DNA of 64,000 nucleotides, from NCBI RefSeq assembly GCF_023898315.1, contig NC_064621.1:541715383-541779382 (forward strand), read 5' to 3'. Source of the stretch: Schistocerca nitens. Lineage: Eukaryota; Arthropoda; Insecta; Orthoptera; Acrididae. A program made the translations under genes and the position numbers. Below, piece by piece: positions 23,480-35,289 of the stretch (the stretch's first letter is position 1; each line of letters starts with the position of its first letter). Under the pieces are notes generated by a model. It saw nothing but the letters and a program-made list of their open reading frames with translations, was not told the DNA's origin and searched no databases.

Positions 23480-24297
23480 TATGTCATATACTGTAACCAG
23501 CTGTGCATCATAATCAGACAGACAATTCTTAACGGGGAAAAGTTTTTATTTCATTAAATTTATCTTCGTCTATGAAAACATTATCTATCAGTGTGCTGCT
23601 TTCCTGTGCCAGCGGAGTAGGAAAATCAATAACTGATGTCAAATTGAAAGAACCAAGAAATACTTAAAGGTCAAGCTTTCTGTCAGACTCTTTGTTCTGT
23701 CTGACCAATAGCCCAACAAAGAGTCAAAGTTTATCAAAAATAGTTGAAAATTTCCCAATGGGGACCTGTACATGGCTACAGTTATAAAAGTGCCATTATT
23801 TAGTTAAAGCTTACATGCACGTACTTCTATAGGTTGCTCTATGCAAAAATTTTTAGTTTCCAAATTTTTCACACTAGGGCAGATTTAACATATATGGCAG
23901 CTGCTCCCCTCTCCATTGTGTCTCTACTTACGTTTGCTGAAAGGTCATATCCACCTACATTTACCATTTCCATATCTGTGACCATATGATGTTCAGACAG
24001 GCGTAGTACATCCATTCCACCCTCAGTTTCTAAATCTTCTAAACAAACAAGAAGCTCATCTACTTTGTTTTTTAATCCCCTGATTTCTGATGCAATATAC
24101 TAACATTATTTTTCACTGTGCTTTTACATTACTCTTGTGGCATACTAACATTATTTTTCACTGTATTTTTATGAGAGTCTTGTGACTCACTGTACTGTTA
24201 TGAGAATCTTGCGATATTTTAACATTTCTAGTACCTGCCTGTCTGAACTTTGCATTAAGCCTAATTTCAATCAATGTAGGATGATTGGACACTGATC
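23480..24297 (-). mobile_element. Two-ORF LINE: ORF2 endonuclease domain
   Basis: Minus-strand reading 24130-23490 gives the EN domain of the LINE whose RT lies at 18950-22190. It carries IRGLKNKVDELLVCLEDL, GGMDVLRLSEHHMVT (about 24040-24000), VGGYDLSANVSRDTMERGAA, the decayed PHWEIFNYF region, SSTLIDNVFIDEDKFNEIK and a terminal CLSDYDAQLVTVYD motif (SDH-type, here SDY; about 23540-23495). Several stops are present. A short tandem duplication (AACATTATTTTTCACTGT twice, 24110-24165) lies just upstream of the EN start. Confidence 0.8.
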
Positions 24298-25330
24298 TTA
24301 GCCTAAAAAAGTACTCCCATGAGTTTGTGCCCCCCACCCCCCTCCCCTCAAAAATTTTGCTATCATCCCAGCCAGTCTACCCTTCCCTTTCCTATTTAGA
24401 TGCAGGCCATGTCTTGTAAAGTTCCACCTACCAATACCATCAACAGGAACCAAACCTATGCCTGACAAAGTAGCCACCCGAAGCAGCTGATCTAGCTCCA
24501 TTTTGACCTTCCTGACAGAACTGTTCAGTTGGGGCCAATCATACCTCATGAAAGCAGGAACCAAGCCGACATGTGTATGGTTCGTTACAGATGCTATTTC
24601 TACCAGGTCACACTCAATATTGTACCCCTGATTCCTATCAATACTGTTTCCCACTCCACCCACTACCACAACATGATCCTGCTTTGTAAAACCCTTGCAC
24701 AATGATCCTACATCCTCTATCACTTGGCTAAGACATGCACTGGGCTTGAAAATACTTGTGACTTGGTACCTGTCACTTAATATTTCCTGCAAGATCTAGC
24801 CCACACATCTTCCATGGCTACTACCTAACAACAGAACTTTCCTCCTACTTTCAACTTTTTTTGCAACAGTTGGTTTCCTAGTGAAAATCTGTTGAGTGCT
24901 GACTACACTTACATCTACTTGAGCCTCTTCCTTAGTTGACTGAAGTAACAAGGCATGTCTATTGTTTGTGCCAATGATGAAACTGTCAGATACTGTTCTC
25001 TTTCTGTGGCCCCTGTCTCCTGCTACCACTTCGCACCTGTCTTCACACTTCTCCCCCCTTAATCTCATCAGTTCCTCCATTTCAGCCTGAAGGGCTCTAA
25101 TCTTCCCTTCCTGTTCTGCTATTTTCCTATCCCTTGAACATAATCTTCAATACCATGGAAGAGACCCATTTACTTCCCCAAATCCCATGCCACTACATTC
25201 ACCCCAAAATAACCATCTGCCACAACAGGTGCACAGAACCCCAAAACTGACTTGTTATTCTGCTCACCCTTAGAACTTTCTGCTATCACCTCTCCTGCTC
25301 TAGCTGTTCCTTCTCAAAGGTACCCACATT
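24298..25330 (-). mobile_element. Two-ORF LINE: ORF1 with PHD-like finger, coiled coil and SGNH hydrolase
   Basis: Minus strand, upstream of the EN-RT ORF and ending just before it. Degenerate cysteine motifs (LCTCCGRW..WGEC...WYCRLCSR, about 25240-25135) resemble a PHD-like zinc finger. Then comes a short coiled coil (IAEQEGKIRALQAEMEELMR, about 25125-25065). The SGNH (GDSL-esterase-like) domain has RRKVLLLGSSHGR (nucleophile Ser block, about 24850-24815), DHVVVVGGVGNSID (block III, about 24680-24645) and FTRHGLHLNRKGKGRLAGMI (block V His, about 24425-24365), ending GSTFLG. PHD-plus-esterase ORF1s are known in CR1-type LINEs. The SGNH part is open apart from the break at about 24795. Confidence 0.8.
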
Positions 25331-26442
25331 TGTTTTGTTGCATCAGCTTTAACTGAAAAAAAGTGTCAGAGTAAGACTGCTTTCATTGACCCAGGTTTTT
25401 TTAAGAATAGTGTGCTGCATAATTGCGAAAATAAATAAGGAAATGTAACATAGTAGAATGCTAAAATGCTGTTAATCGCAAGTACCAGAAAAAAGGGAAA
25501 CAAATTGGAAATAAGATGGATTTTGCAACAAATTATTCACATGTGACACAATGGTTTTATCAGTCAAGTATTTCTTAAATCAGGGAAACAGTTCACTTAT
25601 ATGAAGAACCATTTACTTGAAGAATAAATATTTTTGCATAGTTACATAACAACCCCATAATAGCATAGTACTTATTATAGTGCGATGAAAATGAATTTTG
25701 CAGACGAAAACTGATACCAAAAACCACATAATAAATGATTTAATAGCAGGTTTAGTAATTATTATATTCTTGGGGATGTAGTCCATATATGCAACTAAAT
25801 AAAAGGCTATTTGTGTCTATGCCATATGTATTTCATTTATTTTTAATTATTAGACATCATGTATTGCAGGCCACTGTTAATACTTCATAAGAAAAGGAAG
25901 TAAGATGTGTGTGGCATCGAAACAAATAGCCTTGTATTTAGTTCCACGAATGGAACGTATCTCCCAAAAAATTATTAATGATAATATAGATGCATCTAAA
26001 AATGACAGAAAACATAAAATTAACATCAAGTTTTCATTGAAAGTGAGTGACTAATTTATAGCTTGGGTACTGTTGCCTCTGTATTCATCAGGTACATCAA
26101 CAAATCATCTTTCGTACACTGTCCTTTCTGCCACATATACTCAAATAACTATTGAACATGTTCATACACAATCTATTTGTGTCCAGCGATCTCCTTACGG
26201 ACAATCAGGTGTCTTCAATTTCCACAAAACCACCTTCACCACAAAGTTGTTCACTTTCTTCCGCACACTTTTCTCTATGACAGCTTTTCCAATCTACTAA
26301 TGTCTTCTCTATTACATGCAATTATTCTGCAGTAAGAAAGTTCCTACAATGTTTAACCCTTACGTATTTGACTTACAAAATTTTTATGAGATTTACATTG
26401 TTTCACACAAACAGAGCATCATTAAAAAAAAATCCTGCAGTT

Positions 26443-26475
<33 letters not shown>

Positions 26476-26880
26476 GCCTTTTACCTGCACCTTTGCCTGC
26501 ATATAAATGTCCCTCTTTCCTTTCTACCAGCCCACTACTCTCTCTATCTTCCTGTGTCCCTCTACACCACCCCCACCTCACCCCTCTCTGTCTGTGCCCT
26601 CCTCCTCTCTGCAAATATCGCATTAGAACGTATTCCGATGCTACTCACAGAAAACATCAATCGTGCAAGGTGGCCTAGATTTCTGGTGTTAGCAACTATT
26701 TTTCAACTCCTCCCTCATGCCTATGGATCATGGTGGTATTTACCCCCCACAGTACTTATTTATAGACGATAAATAGTGTGTGTACCAAATTTGGTTGAAA
26801 TCTGTCCCATGCTTTAGGAATAGATATGGAACATGAACATGTGTACATACATTCATATATAACAGAGAGAAACATGCCAC

Positions 26881-27687
26881 TTGGGAAAAATATACCACGT
26901 GGGAAAAATATATCTAAAAACAAAGATGATGTGACTTACCGAACGAAAGTGCTGGCAGGTCGATAGACACACAAACAAACACAAACATACACACAAACAA
27001 ACACAAACATACACACAAAATTCAAGCTTTCACAACCAACGGTTGCTTCGTCAGGAAAGAGGGAAGGAGAGGGAAAGATGAAAGGATGTGGGTTTTAAGG
27101 GAGAGGGCAAAGATGTTGTTGAAAGACAGGTGAGGTATGAGCGGCGGCAAATTGAAATTAGCGGAGATTGAGGCCTGGCGGATAACGAGAAGAGAGGATA
27201 TACTGAAGGGCAAGTTCCCATCTCCGGAGTTCTGACAGGTTGGTGTTAGTGGGAAGTATCCAGATAATCCGGATGGTGTAACACTGTGCCAAGATGTGCG
27301 TGCTGGCCGTGCACCAAGGCATGTTTAGCCACAGGGTGATCCTCATTACCAACAAACACTGTCTGCCTGTGTCCATTCATGCGAATGGACAGTTTGTTGC
27401 TGGTCATTCCCACATAGAAAGCTTCACAGTGTAGGCAGGTCAGTTGGTAAATCACGTGGGTGCTTTCACACGTGGCTCTGCCTTTGATCGTGAACAACTT
27501 CCGGGTTACAGGACTGGAGTAGGTGGTGGTGGGAGGGTGCATGGGACAGGTTTTACACCGGGGGCGGTTACAAGGGTAGGAGCCAGAGGGTATATAGGGA
27601 AACATTTCACCTGGGAAAAATATATCTAAAAACAAAGATTCTGTAACTTACCAAACGAAAGCGTTGGTATGTTGATAGAGACAATAA

Positions 27688-27700
<13 letters not shown>
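26881..27700 (-). mobile_element. Penelope-like element fragment with GIY-YIG endonuclease
   Basis: A minus-strand ORF (27635-27246) encodes PSGSYPCNRPRCKTCPMH, a Cys/His linker, followed by THVIYQLTCLHCEAFYVGMT and SIRMNGHRQTV. These are the GIY-YIG nuclease signature and its conserved Arg, the C-terminal module of Penelope-like retroelements. The rest of the RT is absent. Near-identical direct repeats flank it: GGGAAAAATATATCTAAAAA starts at about 26903 and again at about 27613, each continuing with CAAAG..TAACTTACC-type sequence and ending in ACAAAC-rich DNA. Such repeats fit the pseudo-LTRs of these elements. Confidence 0.8.

Positions 27701-27747
<47 letters not shown>
27691..27747. repeat. 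(AC)n microsatellite
   Basis: About 28 uninterrupted AC units directly beside the Penelope-like repeat. Confidence 0.97.
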
Positions 27748-27748
<1 letters not shown>

Positions 27749-28290
27749 CCAGCCATTTTTAACATTTACTATCTGGAAAAGCATTTGGGGGAATGGGGGT
27801 TGGAAAACCATGTAGCTACCATTTTGGGGTAGCAGGAAGGGATGGATAAAGCTGCAGTAGCAGAAAATGAAAAAATTCGCGTCAACAAACACAAGTAATT
27901 CATACCAGTCAGTCACAACAACCAATATTCTGCATTTCAGAGGAAATCATTAATAGTATTTCACTATGAAAGTGCCAGTGGTAACCAAAATGTCCACATA
28001 ATACAACTAATTTGAGTATGTCCCTGGCCAGAGGCACAGTTCCCTATTTTCTACCAATTAAGTTGTATCAGCCTGTCACCATTATAAATATTCTGTAGTT
28101 TAAATGTGCTCTTAAACTTCCACGTAATACTGCGAACAATAGCAGCCTGTGGTCCACTCCATAATAAAGTTATTTTTCAATGACTTGCGTAAGTTGAGAC
28201 TTAACAAGAAGAAGTAGTCCTTTATGTTAATGCAAAGTCATAGTGGAACTAAAACTGCATGCGATAATTATGTTGGGTATTTTTATTCAG

Positions 28291-28470
28291 GTGAAGTTGG
28301 AAATGCTTCGAAGATGAATCTTGTTCTTCAGCTGATGACTGGTGTAACATTGGCTGGCTTAGCTGAAGGCATGGCTCTTGCTGATCGGGCGGGGCTCCAG
28401 CAGAAAGATGTGCTTGAAGTATTAGAACTTACTTCCTTGGCGTGTCCAACCCTAGTTGACAAGGGTCGAG
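28291..28470 (+). CDS. GLYR1: GLYR1/N-PAC homologue (Ndf), internal exon
   Basis: The exon follows TTTTATTCAG and ends before GTAATT at 28471. With the single base carried over from 18233 it reads GEVGNASKMNLVLQLMTGVT, then LAGLAEGMALADRAGLQQKD and EVLELTSLACPTLVDKGR, and leaves one base for the next exon. It is the start of the helical dimerisation domain of the beta-hydroxyacid-dehydrogenase fold. In active plant glyoxylate reductases the equivalent string is AKMK, with the second Lys catalytic. Vertebrate GLYR1 has Met there, and this exon has Asn (SKMN). That suggests a catalytically dead domain kept for tetramerisation and cofactor or chromatin binding; this alignment is from memory. The next exon joins in frame. 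Confidence 0.95.
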
Positions 28471-31038
28471 GTAATTAAAACAAATTTTATATTAAAAAAT
28501 TAATACTTCTCTCATTTGTATCTTTTTAACATGACCTAATTTTCATAGCAGCAAAAGGAAATATTTTTCTACAAATTAGATTTTTTACACCATCATATAT
28601 AATTAGACAAGTTGTCATTTTTTTGTTAACATTCTCAGAGAACATATTAAAAATAATAAAAACTATAGAATTATGTATTTGCTTTTAGAATCCTCTTTAC
28701 TTTTCAAATGGCAAAGAAAATTCCCTCAGAGGATAACTCAGTACAAATAGGCAGAGAAATTTTGGGTGTAGATTGTGGTCATAGTCATGAACAGAAGTAC
28801 TCTGGAGGAGCAGAGGACAACACGTAAAATTAATAACATAAAGAAATGCAGATTGCCACAGAATGAAAGGCAATTGTATGAAGCACCGGAATCACATTAG
28901 TTAGTAACTAAGATTAAAGTGATATCAGTTGGTAGGATATATACTGTATAGTGGATGGACAAAAATTAATAGGTTTTAGTTTGTGCTTGTAATTTCGTCA
29001 TTGCAAAATTACCAATTGTACTAAAATGTTAGGACTTGTTCATGATTTTTTGCATTGATATCAACCAGTTGCGTCATAGAAAGAAGATCGGTTGTTAAAC
29101 GTGATATCAGAATACGTGTTTCTGAAAATTATGTGAATTGAAAATTGGAGTGACAATCTTGTAACTTTTAATCTTGTTGTTTCATAGTGATAGAAGAGAT
29201 GGAGATGACAGGTGCTAAATATCTTATTAACGGAGAATAAAAACTATTTCTGTGCCTGAGATATAATGGAGAGTGAAGACCAGCTTCCTCACTTTTGACT
29301 TACGATCTTGTCTGTAGTATCACTGCTTCATTTGTGTAAGAATGATGGTAGTCCCGCTTCTCCTGTTAACTGATTTAGGCAGTGGTAAAAGGGCGCATAT
29401 CCATCTAACATTGTCTAAATCAGCAATGGACTGGAGCAGGGATGTCACCATTCGTCGGCAAATGAAGCAGTAGTAATACAGATATAATTTAAAGTCAAAA
29501 CTGAGGGAATTGGATCTGCAATACTTATACTTCTCAAGTACAGATTTATTCCTTGTTTTTGTTACTGTTGTTGTTCTTGGGGTTATTAATGTCAAAATAG
29601 TTGTATTTATTATGTTTCATTAAGTGCAACCATTTCAAAACACGAAAGGCTTCATCCTCTGGTTTGCAAATTGATGATTGGTGTGTTACACATCAGGTCA
29701 TCATCGCACAACACCTATACATCACACAGTATGATATACAGTATCGTATACATGAGGTACCTAGAAGCTGTCTCATGACGACCTGATACCTTTCCAAGTG
29801 TGTAATACATAGAACAACATGCTATGTACCCAAGGAAATAATCTTGTACTTTGAAAGGGATTGTAGGTAATGAAAATAGCGATTAATACATTTGGTTGAA
29901 CATAAAGAATAGTAATTACAGGGAATAAATAGTCCTTAGCTGTTGCAGTTTATTAATGAAAAAGCAAAAGACAAGTCTTTCCTGGTGGTGGTGTTGGAAT
30001 AGCAATGATGATACAAACACAGCCAACTTGGGCTTTGATAAATAATGTGCAGATGTACAATTTTTATATGCAGATCGTAAAGCACAATAAATAAAAATTT
30101 TATGAAAGATGCTGGAAATTCTTGCATGGAATACAAATTAGGGAAGGATTAAGGGTAGCAACTCACAGTCTATTTCATGTCAACAGGCTCAAAAGGAGAT
30201 TGAAATTATTGTTAAACTTGTGGACAGTGTCCATCGTCAAAGTTAACTGGTAAAAACACTTTGTGGGTATAGTGACAACAGTGTTATATGTTTGTTTCAG
30301 TTCTGGTTTTTGTGTGTTGTGAGGAGCTTTGGTGGTTTTGGTGTATGGAAGAGGTGGCAAGAGAGAGTCTGTGTGTTGTGAGGGGTTGATGGGAGGTTTA
30401 TTATAGCAGGATAGTTCCTGTTGTGCTGTGGTAATGTAAGACAGGAGTAGGATAACAGGAAGTTAGATAACTTTTGGAAACGGTATGTGGAATGGTTTTC
30501 CAGTTGTTCATGACAAAGATTTTCAGTTTGGAAGTTGGATTGTGGGCAGTTAGGAAAACATAATAAGAGTGTCTTACAGAGAGGCTGAGGTAGTTCAGGG
30601 ATGCCTGTGTCATGGGAATTTGTTCTTATAGTGCTAGTTTTATGGGGGGATGGGCCTCAGATGAGCCAGAGAACTGGGAGGTGGTTGTTGGAAGGAGGGG
30701 CGACATCTGCGGAAGGGGTTACTTGGGGCAGTAGCATCAGCACCAGCACCTGGAGGTGAGGGGCGGGAGGTGAGATTTCATGTGTTAGGCAACATTTCAG
30801 GAAAGAGGCAAGAGACTTTGTTACAACTATGAATAGGTATGCTTCTCTGAATTGATGGATAAAGCAGAAATTAATACCAATGGAATTTAGTTATAAGGTG
30901 AGAGAAAAAATGTGGATAAATGCTGTGTGGAAAAACTGAGATAATCATTGGAGGTAAATGTGAAATAAAAAAAAAATGGTGCAGACATGGGAAATGAACA
31001 AATAAAGGTGGTGACAGTAAAAAAGACCTGTGGACAAT

Positions 31039-31095
31039 CCCCCCCCCCCCCCCTCCGAGCGCGTGCACGCACACACGTGCAGGGGGGGGGGGGGG
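31039..31095. repeat. C-run / palindrome / G-run hairpin
   Basis: Fifteen C (31039-31053), a short core with TGCACG-CACACA-CGTGCA (about 31064-31081), and fourteen G (31082-31095). The arms can pair into a long GC hairpin. Confidence 0.8.
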
Positions 31096-32705
31096 AAGGA
31101 TTGTTTATTATGCTTCCTTGGATAACTTGAGAACTGTGGCTTCTAGCAAAAATGTTTCTCAGTGCAAAATTAAACTACATTATATTTTCTACAAATAAGG
31201 TGCTATTCATGTTTTACTAGGACTAACACATTTCGTGTTACAGGGGATGACAAAAATCACAGATTATTAAAAATAGTGTTTTAATGGTATGAAATTACTG
31301 TGTACTGTTAAATGAAGAGCTTACTCACACTTTCCACAGTTATTACCGACTCTACCTACACCACTACATCACAAGAAGTGACTACAAGGTGTTCCACAAA
31401 GTTATACCAGCCCTGTGCAGGTCTTACAAATCAATGGTGATGCAACGTGCACACACATTTTGGGTGGCTGCATTAAAACGACATGAAATACATATAAGAT
31501 TTGCTAATGAAATACAAATAAGATTACTAATAATACTGACAGAAGAAAGCATGAGGACAAGATCTCTGCTCACTGTTCTACACTGCTAGAGGGCAAATTG
31601 ATCCTTAGTCATCCATTACAGCAGATGCAGCATTCCTCTAGGAAGGGCAACTTCCGCACCACGAACACTGCTCTCTTTTCATTTTGTAGACAGCATATGC
31701 CTCACCAGCGTTTCCTGTCCAATTCTGTTATGGACAAAATAAATCCACTGAGCTCATTTTTATATAGTGCTATTGTTTTCAGTTTATTAAGTGCGTAGTT
31801 TTTTGCAGTTGTTACATGAGCTTTTATATAAAATGCTTACCTATAAACCATGGCTGAGAAGTGTACAATATGTAGTTGCGATATTTTCAGTGACCTTTGT
31901 AGTGTTGGTGGAAAGAATTGGTAAATATGGCACCTTGCTGCTATCTCTGCCATTGACAGCATATTGTAAGGCCATGTTACTTTGTTGTAGTCACTTGGTG
32001 GTGAATTAAGCTTTTTAGTTGCTTCTTGTGATGTAGTGGTGTAGATAGTGTGGGGAATTGCCTGCTTGCTCTTTGGTTTGCAAACCTATGAAGGAGGAAA
32101 GTGCAAGACTGCAATCGAGTGACCTACCTTACCTTGTGCTATTACCCCCAATACAAAATATTGTAGTTTAATCAGTTATTTTATATTTTAAAATTTTGAG
32201 AAACAAATGTTTTTGATGAATTCATCTATCAGATTCCATAAATGTTTTAATTTTTTCAGTTGAACTTAAACCCAAAATTTAAGTCTTATTAATGAAGTCA
32301 CTTTCCACAACGTTATACGCAATATTTTCAGGTTCAGGACCTTACTTCCAAATCAGTTTTTCTTTAAAGTATATGTCCTAAGTAAATGTGAACAGACTAG
32401 GACAAAATTTGCAGTTATTAAATTTTTTTCTGTGGTCATAAAGTACCTATAGCTGGGTAATACACATAATAAAAAAGTGTAGATACTGCTAAGAGTGTTC
32501 TAAAAGATGTTTTCACCTTCTTGACTATACTTACATATCAGTACCTCTTTAAAGCTGTTGTTTATATAAGCCATCAACAGCTAACGATTTTTTAAAGGGG
32601 GATATGAAGTACTCGCCTTTTGTAATGTGCACTGTGGAAAATTTGTTGCTGTTGCTAGGATTAATATGGTCCTACTGCACTTAGATGTGATAAAATCATT
32701 TAATA

Positions 32706-34006
32706 CGAGGGTAAGTCAATTATTATCTGCAAAGTAGTTATAAAATTTTATTGTAATCAAATAGGAACCTTACAAGAACGTCATTTTTCGACATAGTCTC
32801 ATTGTGGTTCAACGCACTTTGTCCATCGTTGTACAAGCTTCCTGATGCCCTCATAAAAAAAGGTTTTCGGTTGAGCTGCGAGCCAGGAATGCACCGCTTC
32901 TTTCACTGCTTCGTCTGAGGCAAATCAACGGCCCCTTAATGCCTGTTTGAGTGGACCAAACAAGTGATAGTCAGAAAGGGCAAGATCATGGAGGATGATC
33001 CAGTACTTCAAATTTGAGTTTCTGTAGCATTTCAGCATTTGGGCAGCAGTATGCAGTCAGGTATTGCCGTGCAACAACACAACACCTTTTGACAGCAATC
33101 CTCAACATTTGCTTTGAATTGCAGGCTTTAGCCTGGCACTAAGCATCTCAGTGTAATGTACACTGTTTATTGTTGTGTGCATTTCCCCATAATGTTCCAT
33201 TGCTGAACTTTGTGCATCCCAAAAAAACTGTAAGCATCACTTTTCCTGCGGACGGTTGGGTCGTGAACTTTTTCTTGCACGGCGAATTTGGATGTTTCCC
33301 TTCCATACTCTGCTGTTTACTCTCCGGCTCGTAATGATGGATCCATGTTTCATTACCACTAATGATCCTGCCTAAGAAGTTGTCCCTTTCATTACCGTAG
33401 GGATCCAAATGTTTTTGCAGATGTCTAAACGTGTTTGTTTATGCAACAGTGTGAGTTGTTTGGGGACCCATCTTGCACAAACTTTATGAAACCCAAGTCT
33501 GTTGTGGATGATTCTGTAGGCAGAACCACAACCAATTTGCAGACGATGTGCCACTTCGTCAATAGTTAACCGTCTGTCTAAGAGAATCATATCCTGTGAA
33601 TGCTCAGTGGTTTCTTCATTTGTGGCGGTAAACGGTCGTCCGGCTCCTTCATCGTGCATAACACTTGTGCGACCATTTCGGAATTTTTCAATCCATTCGT
33701 AGACATTCCATTGTGGCAAAACACTATTCCTGTACTGTACCGAAAGTCTTCGATGAATTTCAACCCCTGATACGCCTTCCGACCACAAAAAACGGATCAC
33801 TGAATGTTGCTCTTCTTTGGTGCAAATAGACAGCAGAGCAGCCATGATTAACAACAGAACAGCGATAAATAAACTAACCTAGTAGCTTGAAAATTGCAAG
33901 GATGTAACAGCAAATAAACAAAGCATGCCTCATCAACGTAAGATGACAGTACTACCAAAATAAACAGTAATTAACTAAATTGCAGATAATAATTGACTTA
34001 TCCTCC
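32706..34006 (-). mobile_element. mariner (DD34D type), inactive
   Basis: A 1.3-kb element, the usual mariner size. The ends mirror: GGTAAGTCAATTATTATCTG near 32710 against CAGATAATAATTGACTTATC near 33983. TA dinucleotides flank it at 32704-32705 and 34007-34008. The minus-strand transposase starts near 33845 (MAALLSICTKEEQHSVIRFL, HTH region) and keeps EWIEKFRNGR, SVMHDEGAGRP and RRLTIDEVAHRLQI. Catalytic sites are decayed: the usual GDETW is GNETW (about 33350), the second-Asp block reads LLHGNTWPH where HDN is expected, and the third (LALSDYHLF, about 32990) is preserved. There are also stops and a frameshift near 33390. Clearly dead. Confidence 0.93.
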
Positions 34007-35278
34007 TAATTGTTCTTAACCCAATTTATTTAACAGTAAATTGTAATTTTGTACAATTAACACACACAATTTTTTAATCATATGTGATTTTTCCATCACC
34101 TACGACATAAGAAGTATTGGTCTTAAAAGGAAGAATGAATAGGGTCTTTTTAATAGGAAATTTACTGTAGTTTAATTTACTACTGGGAGCCTTTTTTGCA
34201 AGAAGCCATAGTTTTTGAGTTATTGAAGGAATAAAAAATTAAAAAAAACTTTCTTGGTCTTCATTTACAAGGGTTTTTGCAAAATACTTCCAATTGGACA
34301 TTCATGGGGGGGGGGCGGCGGCATGTCCTTAAACTTTGTAAAATATTTCTTGACTACCTCGTCAAACACTGTTGGTGTATGATGCTGATCTGTTACTGGT
34401 TTGCTTACAAGTACTTCATCACTAAAAATATTCTTCATGTCTGGATCAACAAAAATTCCTAGTTTCAGTTTTGTTTCTGATAATGCACAAAGTTTTCACA
34501 AATCCATTTAAAACACCTTCTTTCTTTAGACAAGCCATCTGATATTGTTTCATTAACCTCCTACCTTAATCTGAAGTGATTGTGTGAGAAATTCCTTTAG
34601 AACAACTGAACGTTGCTGAACCATATTTTTGCAGTCATGCATTTTTTAATCCAGTCCTGGCTTCTGTCAGAGCTGTCACATTCACATAAAAGTTTTAGAT
34701 ATTTTGTTAACATTGCTTTTGTCCAGAAAATATGGAAATAATGATTTATCAATAATCATTGTGCTTCAGTTGTGTGAGAATAGAAATTCTTATAGCATTC
34801 TCTCAGTAGCATGGGAAGCTCTACAAATAGTTATGCAAATGATCTCTCTCTCTCTGTGCCACAAAGGAGTAGTTCCATTGTCAATATTTTTTTTCCTCTT
34901 GACTTAGTCTAGTGATTATGATAAAACCTGAGATGTAAGTCTCTGACTGTCGATTTCAATTTGGCTTTTGTGAATATCCCAGGCTCTTGCAGTGTCTTGA
35001 AAGTCCTCACGAGAATCAAAGCTAGTCTTCTCAAGAGGATCTATAAATGCTTTTGATCTCACTTTTATGCCAAAATATGCATAATACACTTTCTTCATAG
35101 ATGTTGCTGTTTCTTGGAAATGAAGCCTCAGATATGCAACAAAAGTTATCAGGCAAAGGTAGATACAGCAATCGGTTGCAACAAATAAAAAGTAATGTTA
35201 TAGTTTTCATTATATAGCCACGTCTTGTGATTTCTTTTTAGTAAAATCAGCATCCAAAATTCTATGGGAATCAACTAT

Positions 35279-35289
35279 TCTCTTAGAGT
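35279..35289. repeat. 11-bp TSD, left copy
   Basis: TCTCTTAGAGT at the 3' (AAC)n end of the LINE, identical to 38579-38589. Confidence 0.92.

Larger units (their letters stand above)
18234..28290 (+). other. GLYR1 intron (10.1 kb), filled with transposons
   Basis: A GTGAGT donor at 18234 and an AG acceptor at 28289-28290 (TTTTATTCAG) bound it. It holds the two-ORF LINE (18950-25330) with its nested mariner and the Penelope-like fragment, both antisense to the gene. Unassigned AT-rich DNA fills 18234-18949, 25331-26880 and 27748-28290, including a CT tract at 26445-26474. Confidence 0.9.

Noticed and set aside
24104..24170. Short tandem duplication as a regulatory repeat
   Set aside because: A two-copy local duplication inside a dead LINE; nothing supports a function.
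27626..27925. ORF with a long Cys-Val repeat
   Set aside because: Translation of the (AC)n tract.
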